A DNA stretch of 58,007 nucleotides from Rubrimonas cliftonensis (GTDB taxonomy: Bacteria; Pseudomonadota; Alphaproteobacteria; Rhodobacterales; Rhodobacteraceae), in the NCBI RefSeq assembly GCF_900107585.1, contig NZ_FNQM01000018.1:1-58007 (forward strand), read 5' to 3'. Both the position numbers and the translations under genes were made by a program. The notes under the pieces were generated by a model. The model was not told where the DNA came from and did no database searches. It was given only the letters and a program-made list of their open reading frames with translations. Positions within the stretch are counted from its first letter, which is position 1, and every line of letters starts with the position of its first letter. Shown piece after piece: positions 43,558-54,233 of this stretch.

Positions 43558-43752
43558 ACGATACAACGATTCATGATTCGTGGAAGTGAAATCGACGCGC
43601 CGCACCCGCCCGCCGACGTCGCGCGGGGCCGACCGCTGCTACCGCGGGCGTAGGGCGGCGCCCCTGCAAAATCCGCGAAGGGCGTGCGGCGCGTTGATGG
43701 GATCGCGCGTATCTGTTCGAGTGGACCCGACCTCAGCGCGGACGAAGCCTCC
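43549..43752. promoter_or_regulatory. Divergent region ars operon / SLC13 permease
   Basis: The first part (43549-43585) is an AT-rich patch with a short direct repeat (ATCGT twice on the minus strand, 8-bp period) and a TCATGA dyad, and is the likely site of the ars promoter and ArsR operator. A minus-strand TTCACT about 19 bp before TGTATC resembles promoter hexamers weakly. The remaining 165 bp up to the permease start contains no recognised element. Confidence 0.4.
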
Positions 43753-45633
43753 ATGGACGCTACCCAGATCACGATATCGGCGATCCTGATCGCCACCATG
43801 GCGCTGTTTCTCTGGGGGCGGTTTCGCCATGACGCCGTGGCGCTGGCGTCGCTCATGGCCTGCGTCGTGGCGGGGCTCGTTCCCGCCGCCGACGCGTTCG
43901 CCGGCTTCGGCCACCCGGCGGTGATCACGGTCGCCTGCGTGCTGGTGCTGAGCCGGGGGCTGCAGAGCACCGGCGCCGTCGACTGGCTGGCGCGCGCCGT
44001 GCTGCCGCGCGAGGCCGGTCGGCTCACGAGCATGGCCGCCCTGATGGGGCTCGGCGCCGTGCTCTCCGGCTTCATGAACAATGTCGGGGCCATGGCGCTG
44101 CTGATGCCGGTCGCGGTGCAGGTGGCCGGCCGGCACGGGCTGCCGGCGGGGCGGCTTCTGATGCCCCTTTCCTTCGGGACGATCCTCGGCGGCATGACCA
44201 CGCTCGTCGGCACGCCGCCGAACCTCATCGTCTCCGGCTTCCGGGCGGAGGCGGGCGGCGGCCACTTCGCGATGTTCGACTTCTCGCCGGTGGGCGCGGC
44301 GGTCGCGCTGGCCGGCGTGCTGTTCGTCTCGCTGATCGGCTGGCGGCTCGTGCCCGCGCGCAAGTCCGCCGCCGGCCAGAGTTTCGACACGGGCGCATAT
44401 CTCACCGAGGTGCGCGTTCCGGAGAAGAGCAGGGCCGTCGGGCTGACGCTGCGCGCCTTCGAGCAGGCGATCGAGGGCAGCGATGCGCAGGTCGTCGCCC
44501 TGGTCCGCAACGAGGTGCGGATGAACGCCCCCCATGGCGGCAGGTCGCTGCGCGCCGGCGACGTCGTGGCGCTGGAGGCGGATGTCGACGGCCTCGCCGA
44601 GGCGCTCTCGGTGTTCGACATCAGGCTCGAGGCCGAGGAGGGGTCGGGCGCGGCGGCGGAGAAGCCTGCCGACGGCAGGCCCGAGGCGGAGCGGGCGGCC
44701 GACGGCGACGAGGCGGCCGGGCGGGGGGCGCCCGCCGGGGGCGACAATGGCGCCGCAGAGGACAGAGCGCGCGACGAGGAACTCGTGCTGCGCGAACTCG
44801 CGGTGCTGCCGGGCTCCACCATCGTCGGACGATCGGCGCGCGATCTGCACCTGCGCACGCGCTACGGCCTCAATCTCCTCGCCGTCTCGCGCGCCGGGCG
44901 GCCGCCGCGTGCGCGGCTTCGGTCGCTCCGCATCCGCTCGGGGGATCTTCTGCTGATGCAGGGGCCGCAGGAGGTGCTGGCGGACTTCATCTCCGAGACG
45001 GGCTGCGTGCCGCTGGGCGAGCGCGACCTGCGCATTCCGGACCGGCGCAAGGCGATGGTTGCCGGCGCGATCATGCTCGGCGCCGTCGGCCTCGTCGCGC
45101 TCGGTCTGCTGCCCGCCGCGCCGGCCTTCGTCCTCGGCGTTCTCGCCTCCATGCTGATGCGCACCGTGCCGCCGAGGCAGGTGTACGACGCGATCGACTG
45201 GCCGGTGATCGTGCTGCTCGCCGCGCTGCTCCCGGTCGCAGGCGCCATGCAGGCCACCGGCGCGGCCGATCTTCTCGCGACCGGCGTGGTGGGGGCGCTG
45301 GCGCAGGGCGACGCCGTCGCCGCGCTGGTGGTTGTGATGGTCATCACCATGTTCCTGTCGGACGTGATGAACAACGCCGCCACCGCGGCCGTTATGTGCC
45401 CCATCGCCATCGGCGTGGCCAACAGCCTGGGCGCCGATCTCGACGCGTTCCTGATGGCCGTCGCAGTCGGCGCCTCCTGCGCCTTCCTCACCCCGATCGG
45501 CCACCAGAACAACACGCTGATCCTCGGCCCCGGCGGCTTCCGGTTCGGCGATTACTGGCGTCTCGGCCTGCCGCTGGAGGCGCTCGTCGTCGCGGTCAGC
45601 GCGCCGCTGCTGCTGATCGTCTGGCCGCTCTGA
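43753..45633 (+). CDS. SLC13/DASS-type permease with TrkA-C domains
   Basis: A 626-residue membrane protein: about five helices (1-200), two TrkA-C (RCK_C) domains on a cytoplasmic loop (about 215-300 and 345-420), then six more helices. Family signatures are SGFMNNVGAMALLMPVA with GTILGGMTTLVGTPPNLIVSG in the first half, and LSDVMNNAATAAVMCPIA plus FLTPIGHQNNTLI in the second. Such carriers take up dicarboxylates, sulfate or similar anions with sodium. A 50-residue Ala/Glu/Asp/Gly-rich linker splits the two TrkA-C domains. ATG 43753 was chosen; an upstream start would add 23 non-family residues. It stands alone. Confidence 0.88.
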   Translation: MDATQITISAILIATMALFLWGRFRHDAVALASLMACVVAGLVPAADAFAGFGHPAVITVACVLVLSRGLQSTGAVDWLARAVLPREAGRLTSMAALMGLGAVLSGFMNNVGAMALLMPVAVQVAGRHGLPAGRLLMPLSFGTILGGMTTLVGTPPNLIVSGFRAEAGGGHFAMFDFSPVGAAVALAGVLFVSLIGWRLVPARKSAAGQSFDTGAYLTEVRVPEKSRAVGLTLRAFEQAIEGSDAQVVALVRNEVRMNAPHGGRSLRAGDVVALEADVDGLAEALSVFDIRLEAEEGSGAAAEKPADGRPEAERAADGDEAAGRGAPAGGDNGAAEDRARDEELVLRELAVLPGSTIVGRSARDLHLRTRYGLNLLAVSRAGRPPRARLRSLRIRSGDLLLMQGPQEVLADFISETGCVPLGERDLRIPDRRKAMVAGAIMLGAVGLVALGLLPAAPAFVLGVLASMLMRTVPPRQVYDAIDWPVIVLLAALLPVAGAMQATGAADLLATGVVGALAQGDAVAALVVVMVITMFLSDVMNNAATAAVMCPIAIGVANSLGADLDAFLMAVAVGASCAFLTPIGHQNNTLILGPGGFRFGDYWRLGLPLEALVVAVSAPLLLIVWPL

Positions 45634-45662
45634 AGCCGCGGCCGTTCGCAGGCGGCGAGGGG

Positions 45663-47051
45663 TCAGACCCGGTGCAGGTACAGCTCGTAGTCCACGTCCG
45701 GCACGGCGCGCGCGACGCGGGCGTGTTCGGCGGCCTTCACCGCGACCAAGGTGCGGCGCATCTCCTCGCCGAGCGCCTGCCCGAGAAACGTCGAATTCGT
45801 CGCCGCGTCGATCGCGGCGGCCCAGTCGCGCGGCATGTCCGCGCCGCGGCCGTCGCGGTAGGCGTCTCCGGTCGTCTCCGGGCCAGGGTCCAGGCGCTCC
45901 ACGAGCCCCTTGCGCATCCCCGCGAGGACGGCGGCCGCGACAAGGTAGGGGTTGGCGTCGACGCCCGACAGCCGGTGCTCGATGCGCCGGGCGTCCACTT
46001 CCCCCGCCGGCACGCGCACGGCCACCGAGCGGTTGTTGGCGCCCCAGCTCGGCGACACGGGCGCGTAACTGCCGCGCGCGAAGCGCCGCCAGCTGTTGGC
46101 GTGGGGCGCGAACACCAGCATCGACTCCGCCATGGTCGCCAGCACGCCGCCGATCGCATGGCGCAGCGCGTCGGTCCAGCCCGCGCCGGGGGCTTCGGCG
46201 AGCGCGTTGCGGCCCTCGCCGTCGCGCAGGCCCAGATGAAGGTGCATGCCCGAGCCGGCCTGGTCCGCGAACGGCTTGGCCATGAAACAGGCGAGCACGC
46301 CATGGGCCCTCGCCTGCGCCCGCACGATCCGCTTCAGCCGCACGAGGTCGTCGGCGGCCCGCACCACGTCGTCGCGATGGCGCAGCGTCAGCTCGTACTG
46401 GCCCGGCGCATACTCGGAGATCAGCGTCTCGACCGTGATACCGGCGAGGCCGGCGGCGGCGTAGACGTCGGCGAACAGCGGCTGCATCCCGATCAGGTGA
46501 TCGACGGAATAGACCTCGGTGCGGCCGGAGCGCCGGCCGTCCAGCACGTCCCGCGCGGGCTGGAGCCGGCCGCCGCCGTCGCGCTCGGGCTCCAGCAGGA
46601 AGAACTCCAGTTCGAAGGCCGCGGTCGGATGCAGGCCCAGCTCGGCCATCGCCGCGACCTGCGCCGAAAGCGCGTGGCGCGGGTCCGACAGCATCGGCGC
46701 GCCGTCGAGATGGTGTTGCGACAGGAACAGCTCGGCGCGCGCGGGAACGGTTCCGTGCAGGGCCGCCAGCGTTCCCGGAACCGGCCAGGCGCGCATGTCG
46801 GCGTCGCCTGCGTCCCAGATCAGCCCGGTCTCGTGGACGTCCTCGCCCACGATGTCGAGGCCGAGGATCGAGATCGGCAGGTGCCGCCCCTGCCGGTAGA
46901 GCGCAAGCAGCTCGTGGCGCCGGATGATCTTGCCGCGGCCGACGCCGTTGCTGTCATGCAGCAGGATGTCGACCGCCTCGATCCCGGGATGCGCGGCGAG
47001 GAACGCCTCGGCCTCCTCCGGCGCGGCCCCTGTCGGGGAGGTCTCAGCCAT
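45663..47051 (-). CDS. Glutamine synthetase-family gamma-glutamylpolyamine ligase (PuuA-like)
   Basis: A 462-residue glutamine synthetase-fold enzyme. In polyamine clusters these ligate glutamate to putrescine or related amines. Conserved blocks include the N-terminal LLHDSNGVGRGKIIRR, the metal/ATP residues in AFELEFFLLEPE and SEYAPGQYELTLRHRD, GSGMHLHLGLRD, and RGSYAPVSPSWGANNRSVAVRVP. It lacks the adenylylation region of housekeeping GlnA. It overlaps the aminotransferase gene by 8 bp and ends the pot operon. The substrate (putrescine, spermidine or another amine) is inferred from neighbours only. Confidence 0.85.
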   Translation of the reverse strand: MAETSPTGAAPEEAEAFLAAHPGIEAVDILLHDSNGVGRGKIIRRHELLALYRQGRHLPISILGLDIVGEDVHETGLIWDAGDADMRAWPVPGTLAALHGTVPARAELFLSQHHLDGAPMLSDPRHALSAQVAAMAELGLHPTAAFELEFFLLEPERDGGGRLQPARDVLDGRRSGRTEVYSVDHLIGMQPLFADVYAAAGLAGITVETLISEYAPGQYELTLRHRDDVVRAADDLVRLKRIVRAQARAHGVLACFMAKPFADQAGSGMHLHLGLRDGEGRNALAEAPGAGWTDALRHAIGGVLATMAESMLVFAPHANSWRRFARGSYAPVSPSWGANNRSVAVRVPAGEVDARRIEHRLSGVDANPYLVAAAVLAGMRKGLVERLDPGPETTGDAYRDGRGADMPRDWAAAIDAATNSTFLGQALGEEMRRTLVAVKAAEHARVARAVPDVDYELYLHRV

Positions 47052-48444
47052 GACGGGGCGACGTCAGGTCGTCGAGCACGTCGCCGAAGGCGCGGATCAG
47101 GCGGTCGACCCGCGCCCGCCCGGTCGCCGGGCTCACCAGCATCATGTTGTGGAACGGCGCGATCAGGCAGCCGCGGTTGAGCAGCCCCAGGTGAACGGCG
47201 GCTTCGACCGCCGGCCGGTGCGCCGCCGCGGCCTCGCTTCCGTTGCGCAGGGGGCCGGGCGCGCAGATGAACTCGACGCGGGCGCCCACGCGGACGACAT
47301 GCCACGGCAGCACCGCCGCCACGATCGCCCGCGAGAGCCCCTCCGCGAGCCGCGCCGCGCCCGCCTCCATTAGCGCGAAGGCCTCCTCTGTGGCGACTTC
47401 GGCGAGCGTCGCCTCCAGGCAGGCGAACTGCACCGGGTTGCCGGCGAGCGTCGTGCCCATGCCGGAATGGCCCGGCGGGCGCGCGGCGTCATAGGCCCGG
47501 AACCGGGCTGCGACCGCCTCCGTCATGCCCCAGAGCGCGGTCGGAACGCCGCCGGCGACGCATTTGCCGATCACCAGCATGTCCGCCTCCAGCCCGTGCG
47601 GCCTTGCGTAGCCCCCCGGGCCGGAGGACTGCGTGTGCGTCTCGTCGATGATCAGCAGCGCGCCATGCGCGTCGGCCAGTCGGCGCAGCCCTTCGAGAAA
47701 GCCGGGCTCGGGCAGGACCATGCAGCAGTTGGTCATCACCGGCTCGGTCAGGATCGCCGCCACGTCGCCGGTCGAGAGCGCGGCCTCGACCGGCGCGAGG
47801 TCGTTGAACTCCACGCAGACCGCGCCCTCGGTCAGGTCGAATCCCTGGCCGACGAGGCCCCGCCGCGCCGCCGTGCGCCCGTCGCGCAGCTCCACCATCG
47901 CCTCCTCGAGCGCGCCATGGTAGCAGCCGTTGAAGACCAGCGTCTTGCGCCGGCCCGTGACGGCGCGCGCCGCGCGCAGGGCGTGGCGGTTGGCGTCGCT
48001 GGCGCTCAACGTCACCTGCCAGAGAAACGGGCCGAAACGGTCGCGCAGCAGCGCCCCGACGCGCAGCGCCGCCTCGGAAGGCAGCATGCAGGTCAGCCCG
48101 CGCGTCGCCTGGCGCCGCATCGCGCGCGCGACCGGCGCCGGGGAATGCCCGAACATCGAGCCGGTGTCGCCGAGGCAGAAATCGTCCAGCCTGTTGCCGT
48201 CGAGATCCGTGAGCGTCGCGCCCTTGGCCCTCGCGACCACGAGGGGGAAGGGCGACGGCCAGTCCCGCATCCAGTGCATCGGCACGCCGTCGAGCCATGG
48301 CGCGGCCCCTGCCGCGAGCGCCGTGCGGCACCGGGGCCGCGCCGCGACGAAACGCTCGGCCTCCCGCGTCCTGAACGCTTCTAGGCGCGCGGTTTCGACG
48401 CCTGCGACGGCGAGCGGCTGCTGTTCTGCGGGGATGGCCGACAT
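47044..48444 (-). CDS. Class III PLP-dependent aminotransferase
   Basis: A 466-residue fold-type I aminotransferase. The PLP lysine is Lys294 in MLVIGKCVAGG, with the acidic partner Asp267 in IIDETH. The segment NRHALRAARAVTGRRKTLVFNGCYHG is characteristic of the glutamate-1-semialdehyde / polyamine aminotransferase branch. Between potD and the PuuA-like gene, it probably removes the amino group from an imported polyamine or its gamma-glutamyl derivative. I chose ATG 48444 since the family begins shortly after it; the frame is open further upstream without a ribosome site. Confidence 0.85.
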   Translation of the reverse strand: MSAIPAEQQPLAVAGVETARLEAFRTREAERFVAARPRCRTALAAGAAPWLDGVPMHWMRDWPSPFPLVVARAKGATLTDLDGNRLDDFCLGDTGSMFGHSPAPVARAMRRQATRGLTCMLPSEAALRVGALLRDRFGPFLWQVTLSASDANRHALRAARAVTGRRKTLVFNGCYHGALEEAMVELRDGRTAARRGLVGQGFDLTEGAVCVEFNDLAPVEAALSTGDVAAILTEPVMTNCCMVLPEPGFLEGLRRLADAHGALLIIDETHTQSSGPGGYARPHGLEADMLVIGKCVAGGVPTALWGMTEAVAARFRAYDAARPPGHSGMGTTLAGNPVQFACLEATLAEVATEEAFALMEAGAARLAEGLSRAIVAAVLPWHVVRVGARVEFICAPGPLRNGSEAAAAHRPAVEAAVHLGLLNRGCLIAPFHNMMLVSPATGRARVDRLIRAFGDVLDDLTSPRHG

Positions 48445-48646
48445 CGGGGTTTCGCACCGCTCAACTGCGTCTGCGCAACTTGGTAGGTCCGCGCGCGACG
48501 AGAACGCAAGACCCGTGGCGGACAGGGCCGGACGGCGCGCCCGGACCTGTCGCGGCGGTTCCGCGCTTCGGCCCTGGCGCAAGGGCTCAGCCCGCACGCC
48601 GCCGCGAAGCGGCGCCGCGCCGGAGGCGAGGGGCGCGGCGCGGGCG
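48445..48646. terminator. potD-aminotransferase gap with GC-rich stem-loop
   Basis: The 202-bp gap starts downstream of potD with a perfect 9-bp hairpin, CGCCGCGCC (48613-48621) and GGCGCGGCG (48632-48640), loop of 10 bases, 7 bp after the potD stop. No U-run follows, so it may stabilise the potD mRNA or act as an attenuator between transport and catabolic genes. The remaining bases would hold the leader of the aminotransferase gene. Confidence 0.45.
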
Positions 48647-49669
48647 TCACTTCTGCAGTTCGGTCCAGATCGCCGTGTAGAACTGCACCGCCTCCGAGGG
48701 GCAGGTCGGCAGGAACACCCCGGCGGCGGCCAGCTCCGGCGACGGGAAGATCTCGGGCGCCTCCTTCATCACGTCGTCCATGAACGCCTCCGAGCCCGTC
48801 ACGCCGTTGGCGTAGCGGGCGAAGTTGGAGATCATCGCGGCGTTCTCGGGCGCCATGATGAAGTTGATGAAGGTCTTGGCCTCCTCGACGTTTCGCGCGT
48901 CCGACAGGATGCCGACGCTGTCCATCCACAGCGGATAGCCTTCCTTCGGGTAGCCGTAGACGACGTCGGGGTTCAGCAGCCGGGCGCGGAAGGTGGAGCC
49001 GTTCCAGTTGACCGACGCCGCGACGTCCGCCGCGCCGAGGCGCTCGGTCATGCCGTAGTCCATCGACATCCAGCTCTGCTTGGCCTCCATCAGCCGGTCG
49101 CGGACGCGGCGCAGCAGCTCGCGGTCGGTGGTGCAGGGCTGGCCGCCTTCGTAGAGGATGGCCAGCGCCATGACGTCGTTCATCTCCGGCACGACGTTGA
49201 TCTTGCCCTTCAGCGCCTCCGGCGGGTTGAGCCAGATGTCGGAGGTGTTGGGGTCGCCGTCGTAGACCGAGGTGTTCACCGCCACGCCCGTCGTGCCCCA
49301 CTGCCAGGGGATCGTGTAGCGGCGGCCCTGGTCCCACGGCACGTCCACCCAGCGCGGATCGAGGTTCGAGAAGTTCTCCATCGCGGAATAGTCAACCTCC
49401 ATCAGAAGGCCCTTCGCCACGAAGATCGGCACGTAATTGGCCGACGGCACGACCATGTCGAAGCCGTGGGCGCCGGCCTCGATCTTGGTCAGCGCCGTGT
49501 CGTTGCTGTCGTAGTCGGTGACGGTGACCTTGATGCCGGTCTCCGCCTCGAACTTCGCCAGCAGTTCGGGGCTGGTGTAGTTGCCCCAGTTGTAGAGTTG
49601 CAGCTCCTGCGCCGAAGCGCCCCCGGCCATAAGGGCGAGGGCGGCGGCCCCCATCATCAGTCTCGACAT
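48647..49669 (-). CDS. Polyamine ABC transporter substrate-binding protein (PotD/PotF family)
   Basis: A 340-residue periplasmic binding protein. It has a signal peptide with probable cut after ASA at residue 20. The mature start QELQLYNWGNYTSPELLAKFE is typical of polyamine-binding PotD/PotF proteins, as are DYDSNDTALTKIEAG and PWQWGTTGVAVN. The ATG has GGGAGA upstream. It lies 14 bp after the potC-like gene. Confidence 0.9.
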   Translation of the reverse strand: MSRLMMGAAALALMAGGASAQELQLYNWGNYTSPELLAKFEAETGIKVTVTDYDSNDTALTKIEAGAHGFDMVVPSANYVPIFVAKGLLMEVDYSAMENFSNLDPRWVDVPWDQGRRYTIPWQWGTTGVAVNTSVYDGDPNTSDIWLNPPEALKGKINVVPEMNDVMALAILYEGGQPCTTDRELLRRVRDRLMEAKQSWMSMDYGMTERLGAADVAASVNWNGSTFRARLLNPDVVYGYPKEGYPLWMDSVGILSDARNVEEAKTFINFIMAPENAAMISNFARYANGVTGSEAFMDDVMKEAPEIFPSPELAAAGVFLPTCPSEAVQFYTAIWTELQK

Positions 49670-49683
49670 GCGCTGTCTCCCTG

Positions 49684-50505
49684 TCAGTTGTCCCTGGTGC
49701 GCGTCAGAAGAAAGAAGCAGGTCAGCAGGACCAGCGTGGCGCCGAGCAGCGCGGTGGAGATGGCGTTGATCTCCGGCGTCATGGCGCGGCGCAGCTGGCC
49801 CAGCATGTAGGTGGGCAGCGTGTCCTGCCCGGCGGACTTCACGAACTCGGTGATGATGACGTCGTCGAGCGAGATGACGAAGGCGAGCATCGCCCCCGCC
49901 GCGATCCCCGGCCCCATCAGCGGCAGGGTGATGCGCCGGAACGTGCGCCACGGGGTGGCGTAGAGGTCGGCGGCTGCAGTCTCCAGCAGCGGGTCGAGGC
50001 CCTTGAGGCGGGCGCGGATCGGCAGGTAGGCGAAGGGGATGCAGAAGGCGGCGTGGGCGGCGATCAGGTAGCCGAGGCCCTGCACGCCGGTGATCAGCTT
50101 CACCTGCGCGAACACGATCAGCAGGGCGACGGCGGTGACGATCTCCGGCGCCATCAGCGGCTGGTTGATCGCGACATAGACCGCGGTGCGCCCGCGGAAG
50201 CGCCCGCGGGCGGTGGCGACGGCCGCCATCGTCGCGAGCGTCGTCGCGATGGCGGAGGCGGAGGCGGCGAGCGCGAGGCTGCGGGCGGTCGCGTCCTGCA
50301 CGGCGCCGTTGTCCCACGCGACGGCGTACCAGCGCAGCGAGAACCCCTCCCAGACCTGGATGGAGGCGCCGGCGTTGAAGGAGTAGGCGACGACCACGAG
50401 GATCGGCGCGTAGAGGCACAGGATCGTCGCCGCGGCGACCGTCGCGAAGCCGGGCATGGCGGTGACGGAGAAGGGGCGCGTGCGCCGCATCGGGGCGTCA
50501 GCCAT
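49684..50505 (-). CDS. potC: Polyamine ABC transporter permease (PotC-like)
   Basis: A 273-residue inner-membrane permease with six hydrophobic helices and the coupling loop EAAADLYATPWRTFRRITLPLMGPGI (EAA motif), followed by SLDDVIITEFV, a PotC/PotI hallmark. It overlaps the potB-like gene by 8 bp. With PotB it forms the membrane channel for spermidine/putrescine. Confidence 0.92.
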   Translation of the reverse strand: MADAPMRRTRPFSVTAMPGFATVAAATILCLYAPILVVVAYSFNAGASIQVWEGFSLRWYAVAWDNGAVQDATARSLALAASASAIATTLATMAAVATARGRFRGRTAVYVAINQPLMAPEIVTAVALLIVFAQVKLITGVQGLGYLIAAHAAFCIPFAYLPIRARLKGLDPLLETAAADLYATPWRTFRRITLPLMGPGIAAGAMLAFVISLDDVIITEFVKSAGQDTLPTYMLGQLRRAMTPEINAISTALLGATLVLLTCFFLLTRTRDN

Positions 50506-51418
50506 CGCGCTCCTCCCCCTCGGCGTAGCGGACGTAGAGGATCAGCGCGACGGCGACCATCAGCAGCAGCGTCATCGACAGCGCCGCGCCCAGCGGCCAG
50601 TTGCGGCCCTGGCCGAACTGCAGCTCGATGAAGTTGCCGAGCATCATGTTGCGCCCGCCGCCCAGCACCCGCGGCGTGACGTAGGCGCCGATGGCCGGCA
50701 CGAAGACGAGGATCGAGCCCGCGACGAGGCCGGGGCGCACCAGCGGGACGATCACCCGGCGCAGCACGCGCCAGCGGCTGGCGTAGAGGTCGTGCGCCGC
50801 CTCCACCAGCCGCAGGTCCACCCGCTCCATCGCGGCGTAGAGCGGCAGCACCATCAGCGGCAGATAGACGTAGGCCATCCCGATCAGCACCGCGGCGTCG
50901 GTGTAGAGGATCTGGACCGGCTCGGTGATCGCGCCCGACCACAGCAGCAGGGTGTTCAGCACGCCCTGGTTCCGGATCACCTCCATGATCGCGAAGGTGC
51001 GGATGAGCAGGTTGGTCCAGAACGGAATGGTGATCAGGAACAGCCACAGCGCGCGGTTCCGGCGCGGTCGCGTGGCGATGAACCACGCGGTCGGAAAGCC
51101 GAGGAGCAGCGTGATCAGCGTCGTCAGCAGCGACAGGCGGATGGAGCGCCAGAAGATCGACAGATGCGCGTCGGCCGGCCGCCACACGTCGTCGAAGATG
51201 TCCTTCGTCCAGAACACCTGCCGCCACGCGTCCAGCGTGAAGGTCCACTCGACGCCGGAGTATTCGCCCGCGGTCAGGAACGAATAGAGCGCCACCACCA
51301 GCAGTGGGCCGGAGGCGGCGCAGAACAGCAGGATCAGCGCAGGCAGCGTCAGCAGCCAGCGGCGGCGGGCCTGCGCCGCGCGGGCGGCGGCCTCGGCGTC
51401 GGAGGGGGCGAGGCTCAT
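50498..51418 (-). CDS. potB: Polyamine ABC transporter permease (PotB-like)
   Basis: A 306-residue permease with six helices; the first follows a basic N-terminus (AQARRRWLLTLPALILLF). The EAA loop reads EAAHDLYASRWRVLRRVIVPLVRPGLVAG and is followed by FVPAIGAYVTPRVLGGGRNMMLGNFI, typical of PotB/PotH. The 96-bp gap to the PotA gene upstream holds no recognised element. It overlaps potC by 8 bp. Confidence 0.92.
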   Translation of the reverse strand: MSLAPSDAEAAARAAQARRRWLLTLPALILLFCAASGPLLVVALYSFLTAGEYSGVEWTFTLDAWRQVFWTKDIFDDVWRPADAHLSIFWRSIRLSLLTTLITLLLGFPTAWFIATRPRRNRALWLFLITIPFWTNLLIRTFAIMEVIRNQGVLNTLLLWSGAITEPVQILYTDAAVLIGMAYVYLPLMVLPLYAAMERVDLRLVEAAHDLYASRWRVLRRVIVPLVRPGLVAGSILVFVPAIGAYVTPRVLGGGRNMMLGNFIELQFGQGRNWPLGAALSMTLLLMVAVALILYVRYAEGEERDG

Positions 51419-51514
51419 CGCCCGCCATCCCCGCGCGGACTCGGGGCCGGGCGCCGAGCGCCGCCGAGGCGGTCGGACGGAGCGGGCGGCGTGCGCGGCG
51501 ACGGCGCCATGGCG

Positions 51515-52591
<1,077 letters not shown>

Positions 52592-52775
52592 TCAGCGTCC
52601 GCGCTCGAGCCCGGCCGGGCCGCGCTTGCGTCGGGGCGGCCGGCGCCCGCGTGGCGAACGGCCTGATGCATCGGCGCCGGCGCCATGCGCGTCTCCGCTT
52701 CGACTAAAACGCCAGCGTGGCGGATGCCGCGATGCAGCGCAAGCCTCGGTTCGGGCGCGCGAAACCTGTGGCGCA

Positions 52776-52829
52776 TCGGCGGGCGCCGGCGGGAATTCGG
52801 CGGGCGCCGGCGGCCTTTCGGCGGGCGCG
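52776..52829. repeat. 21-bp repeat upstream of potA (3 copies)
   Basis: TCGGCGGGCGCCGGCGG occurs at 52776 and 52797, with a shorter copy (TCGGCGGGCGC) at 52818, an exact 21-bp period. The core GGCGCC is self-complementary. It lies in the 248-bp gap between the CoA-transferase and potA (52592-52839), where the potA promoter must be; no promoter hexamers could be assigned. Confidence 0.7.
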
Positions 52830-52839
52830 TGCAGGGGCG

Positions 52840-54168
52840 CTACGCCCATTCGGGCGCGTCGCATCGCAGCAGGCCCGCGGGGTGCGGCCAGTCCGGCCCC
52901 CGCGCGTCGACGTCGAACGGAAAACGCACGCGCCGCGCGGGCCCCCAGCCCGTGGCCTCGATCCCGTCGCAGAGATCCGCCGGCCCCGCCGGCGCCGCCG
53001 CGTCGCCGAAGGCCCGCACCCCGGCGGCGGTCAGCAGCGCGGCGGTCCTCGCCAGCGAGAGCCGCGCGGAGAAGAGCCGCCCCGTCGCCCCGCGGCGTCG
53101 CAGCGCGCGCAGCAGCGCCGCGGCCATCAGATGACCGGTCGCATGGTCAAGCGCCTGCACCGGCAGGGGAACCGGGCGCCCGCTTCCCGAAAGCCGCATT
53201 CCCGCATCGGCGATCCCGCAGCTCATCTGCACCAGGCTGTCGAAGCCCCGTCGCCCGGCCCATGGCCCCGTCCACCCATAGGCGCTGAGGCTGACCTCGA
53301 TCAGCTCCGGGGCGAGGGCGCGGCGGCGTTCCGCGTCGTAGCCGAGCGCGTCCAGCGCGCCGGGGCGATAGCCGTGGACCAGCGCGTCGGCCCCGGCGAG
53401 CAGGGTCTCGAAGACGCGGCGATCCTCCCGGCGCGTCAGGTCCAGCCCCGCGCGGCGCTTGCCGAGCGTCGTGTCGGGCTCGACGCCCGGTTCGTCCCAC
53501 CATGGCGGGTCGATGCGCAGGACGTCCGCGCCGAAACCCGCCAGCAGCCGCGTCGCCACGGGGCCGGCGAGCACGCGCGTGAGGTCCAGCACCCGCAGAC
53601 CGTGCAACGCCGCCGGCCGCGCGCCCGATCCGGTCTCGCGCCAGGCGATCAGCGGCTCCGCGGCGACGGCGCGGCCCTGCGGGCTCGCCGCCCAGTCGTC
53701 GAGGCCGCGCATGGCGGCGGCGGCGCCGCCGGCCGCGACAACGGCCTCCTCCAGATCGACGCGCCCCCATTCGGCCGTCGCCGCCGCCGCGCCCGCCCGG
53801 TCCGTGGGCGCGCCCAGAACCCGCAGGGCGGCCGAGCGATGGCGCGGCGCGTTGGTGTGCAGGCGGATCCAGCCGTCAGCCGCGCGGTAGTCCCCGGCCA
53901 GCGCGTCCCAGGGCGACGGCGCCTCCCAGCCCTCGGGGCGCAGCGTCGTCCCGAACCACAGCAGCGCCAGCCGCCTGTCCAGCGCGACGCGCCGCGCGCC
54001 CTCCAGCGCCGCAAGCTCCCGCGCCGCCGCCCTGACCGAGGCGACCGCCAGATCGGCGGCGGCGAAGCAGGAGGCGAGCCCGGCCTCCGACGTCTCGCGC
54101 ACGGCGAGCTCCGGCGTCAGGTCGGACCCCAGCGCGTCGTCGATCGTCTCTGCGAATGGGTCGGTCAT
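52840..54168 (-). CDS. Family III CoA-transferase (CaiB/BaiF), apparently permuted
   Basis: A 442-residue family III CoA-transferase. The usual N-terminal start motif ([14 protein letters not shown]) occurs at residues 190-203, not near the start. The catalytic-aspartate segment [15 protein letters not shown] and [15 protein letters not shown] follow. Residues 80-125 ([20 protein letters not shown], then ALRVLGAP) resemble the C-terminal half of the family. So the two halves appear in reverse order. The acyl substrate is unknown. Its start has no strong ribosome site; the aldolase-like gene ends 65 bp upstream on the same strand. Confidence 0.8.
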   Translation of the reverse strand: MTDPFAETIDDALGSDLTPELAVRETSEAGLASCFAAADLAVASVRAAARELAALEGARRVALDRRLALLWFGTTLRPEGWEAPSPWDALAGDYRAADGWIRLHTNAPRHRSAALRVLGAPTDRAGAAAATAEWGRVDLEEAVVAAGGAAAAMRGLDDWAASPQGRAVAAEPLIAWRETGSGARPAALHGLRVLDLTRVLAGPVATRLLAGFGADVLRIDPPWWDEPGVEPDTTLGKRRAGLDLTRREDRRVFETLLAGADALVHGYRPGALDALGYDAERRRALAPELIEVSLSAYGWTGPWAGRRGFDSLVQMSCGIADAGMRLSGSGRPVPLPVQALDHATGHLMAAALLRALRRRGATGRLFSARLSLARTAALLTAAGVRAFGDAAAPAGPADLCDGIEATGWGPARRVRFPFDVDARGPDWPHPAGLLRCDAPEWA

Positions 54169-54233
54169 CGCTGCGCTCCGCCCGTCGCGCCGTCGCGCAC
54201 CCGCCTGCTCTCGACCGCTCCCGAGGCCGGGCG

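Noticed and set aside
43549-43585. Perfect inverted-repeat ArsR operator
   Set aside because: On base-by-base checking the arms do not pair beyond the outer three bases; only short direct repeats remain.
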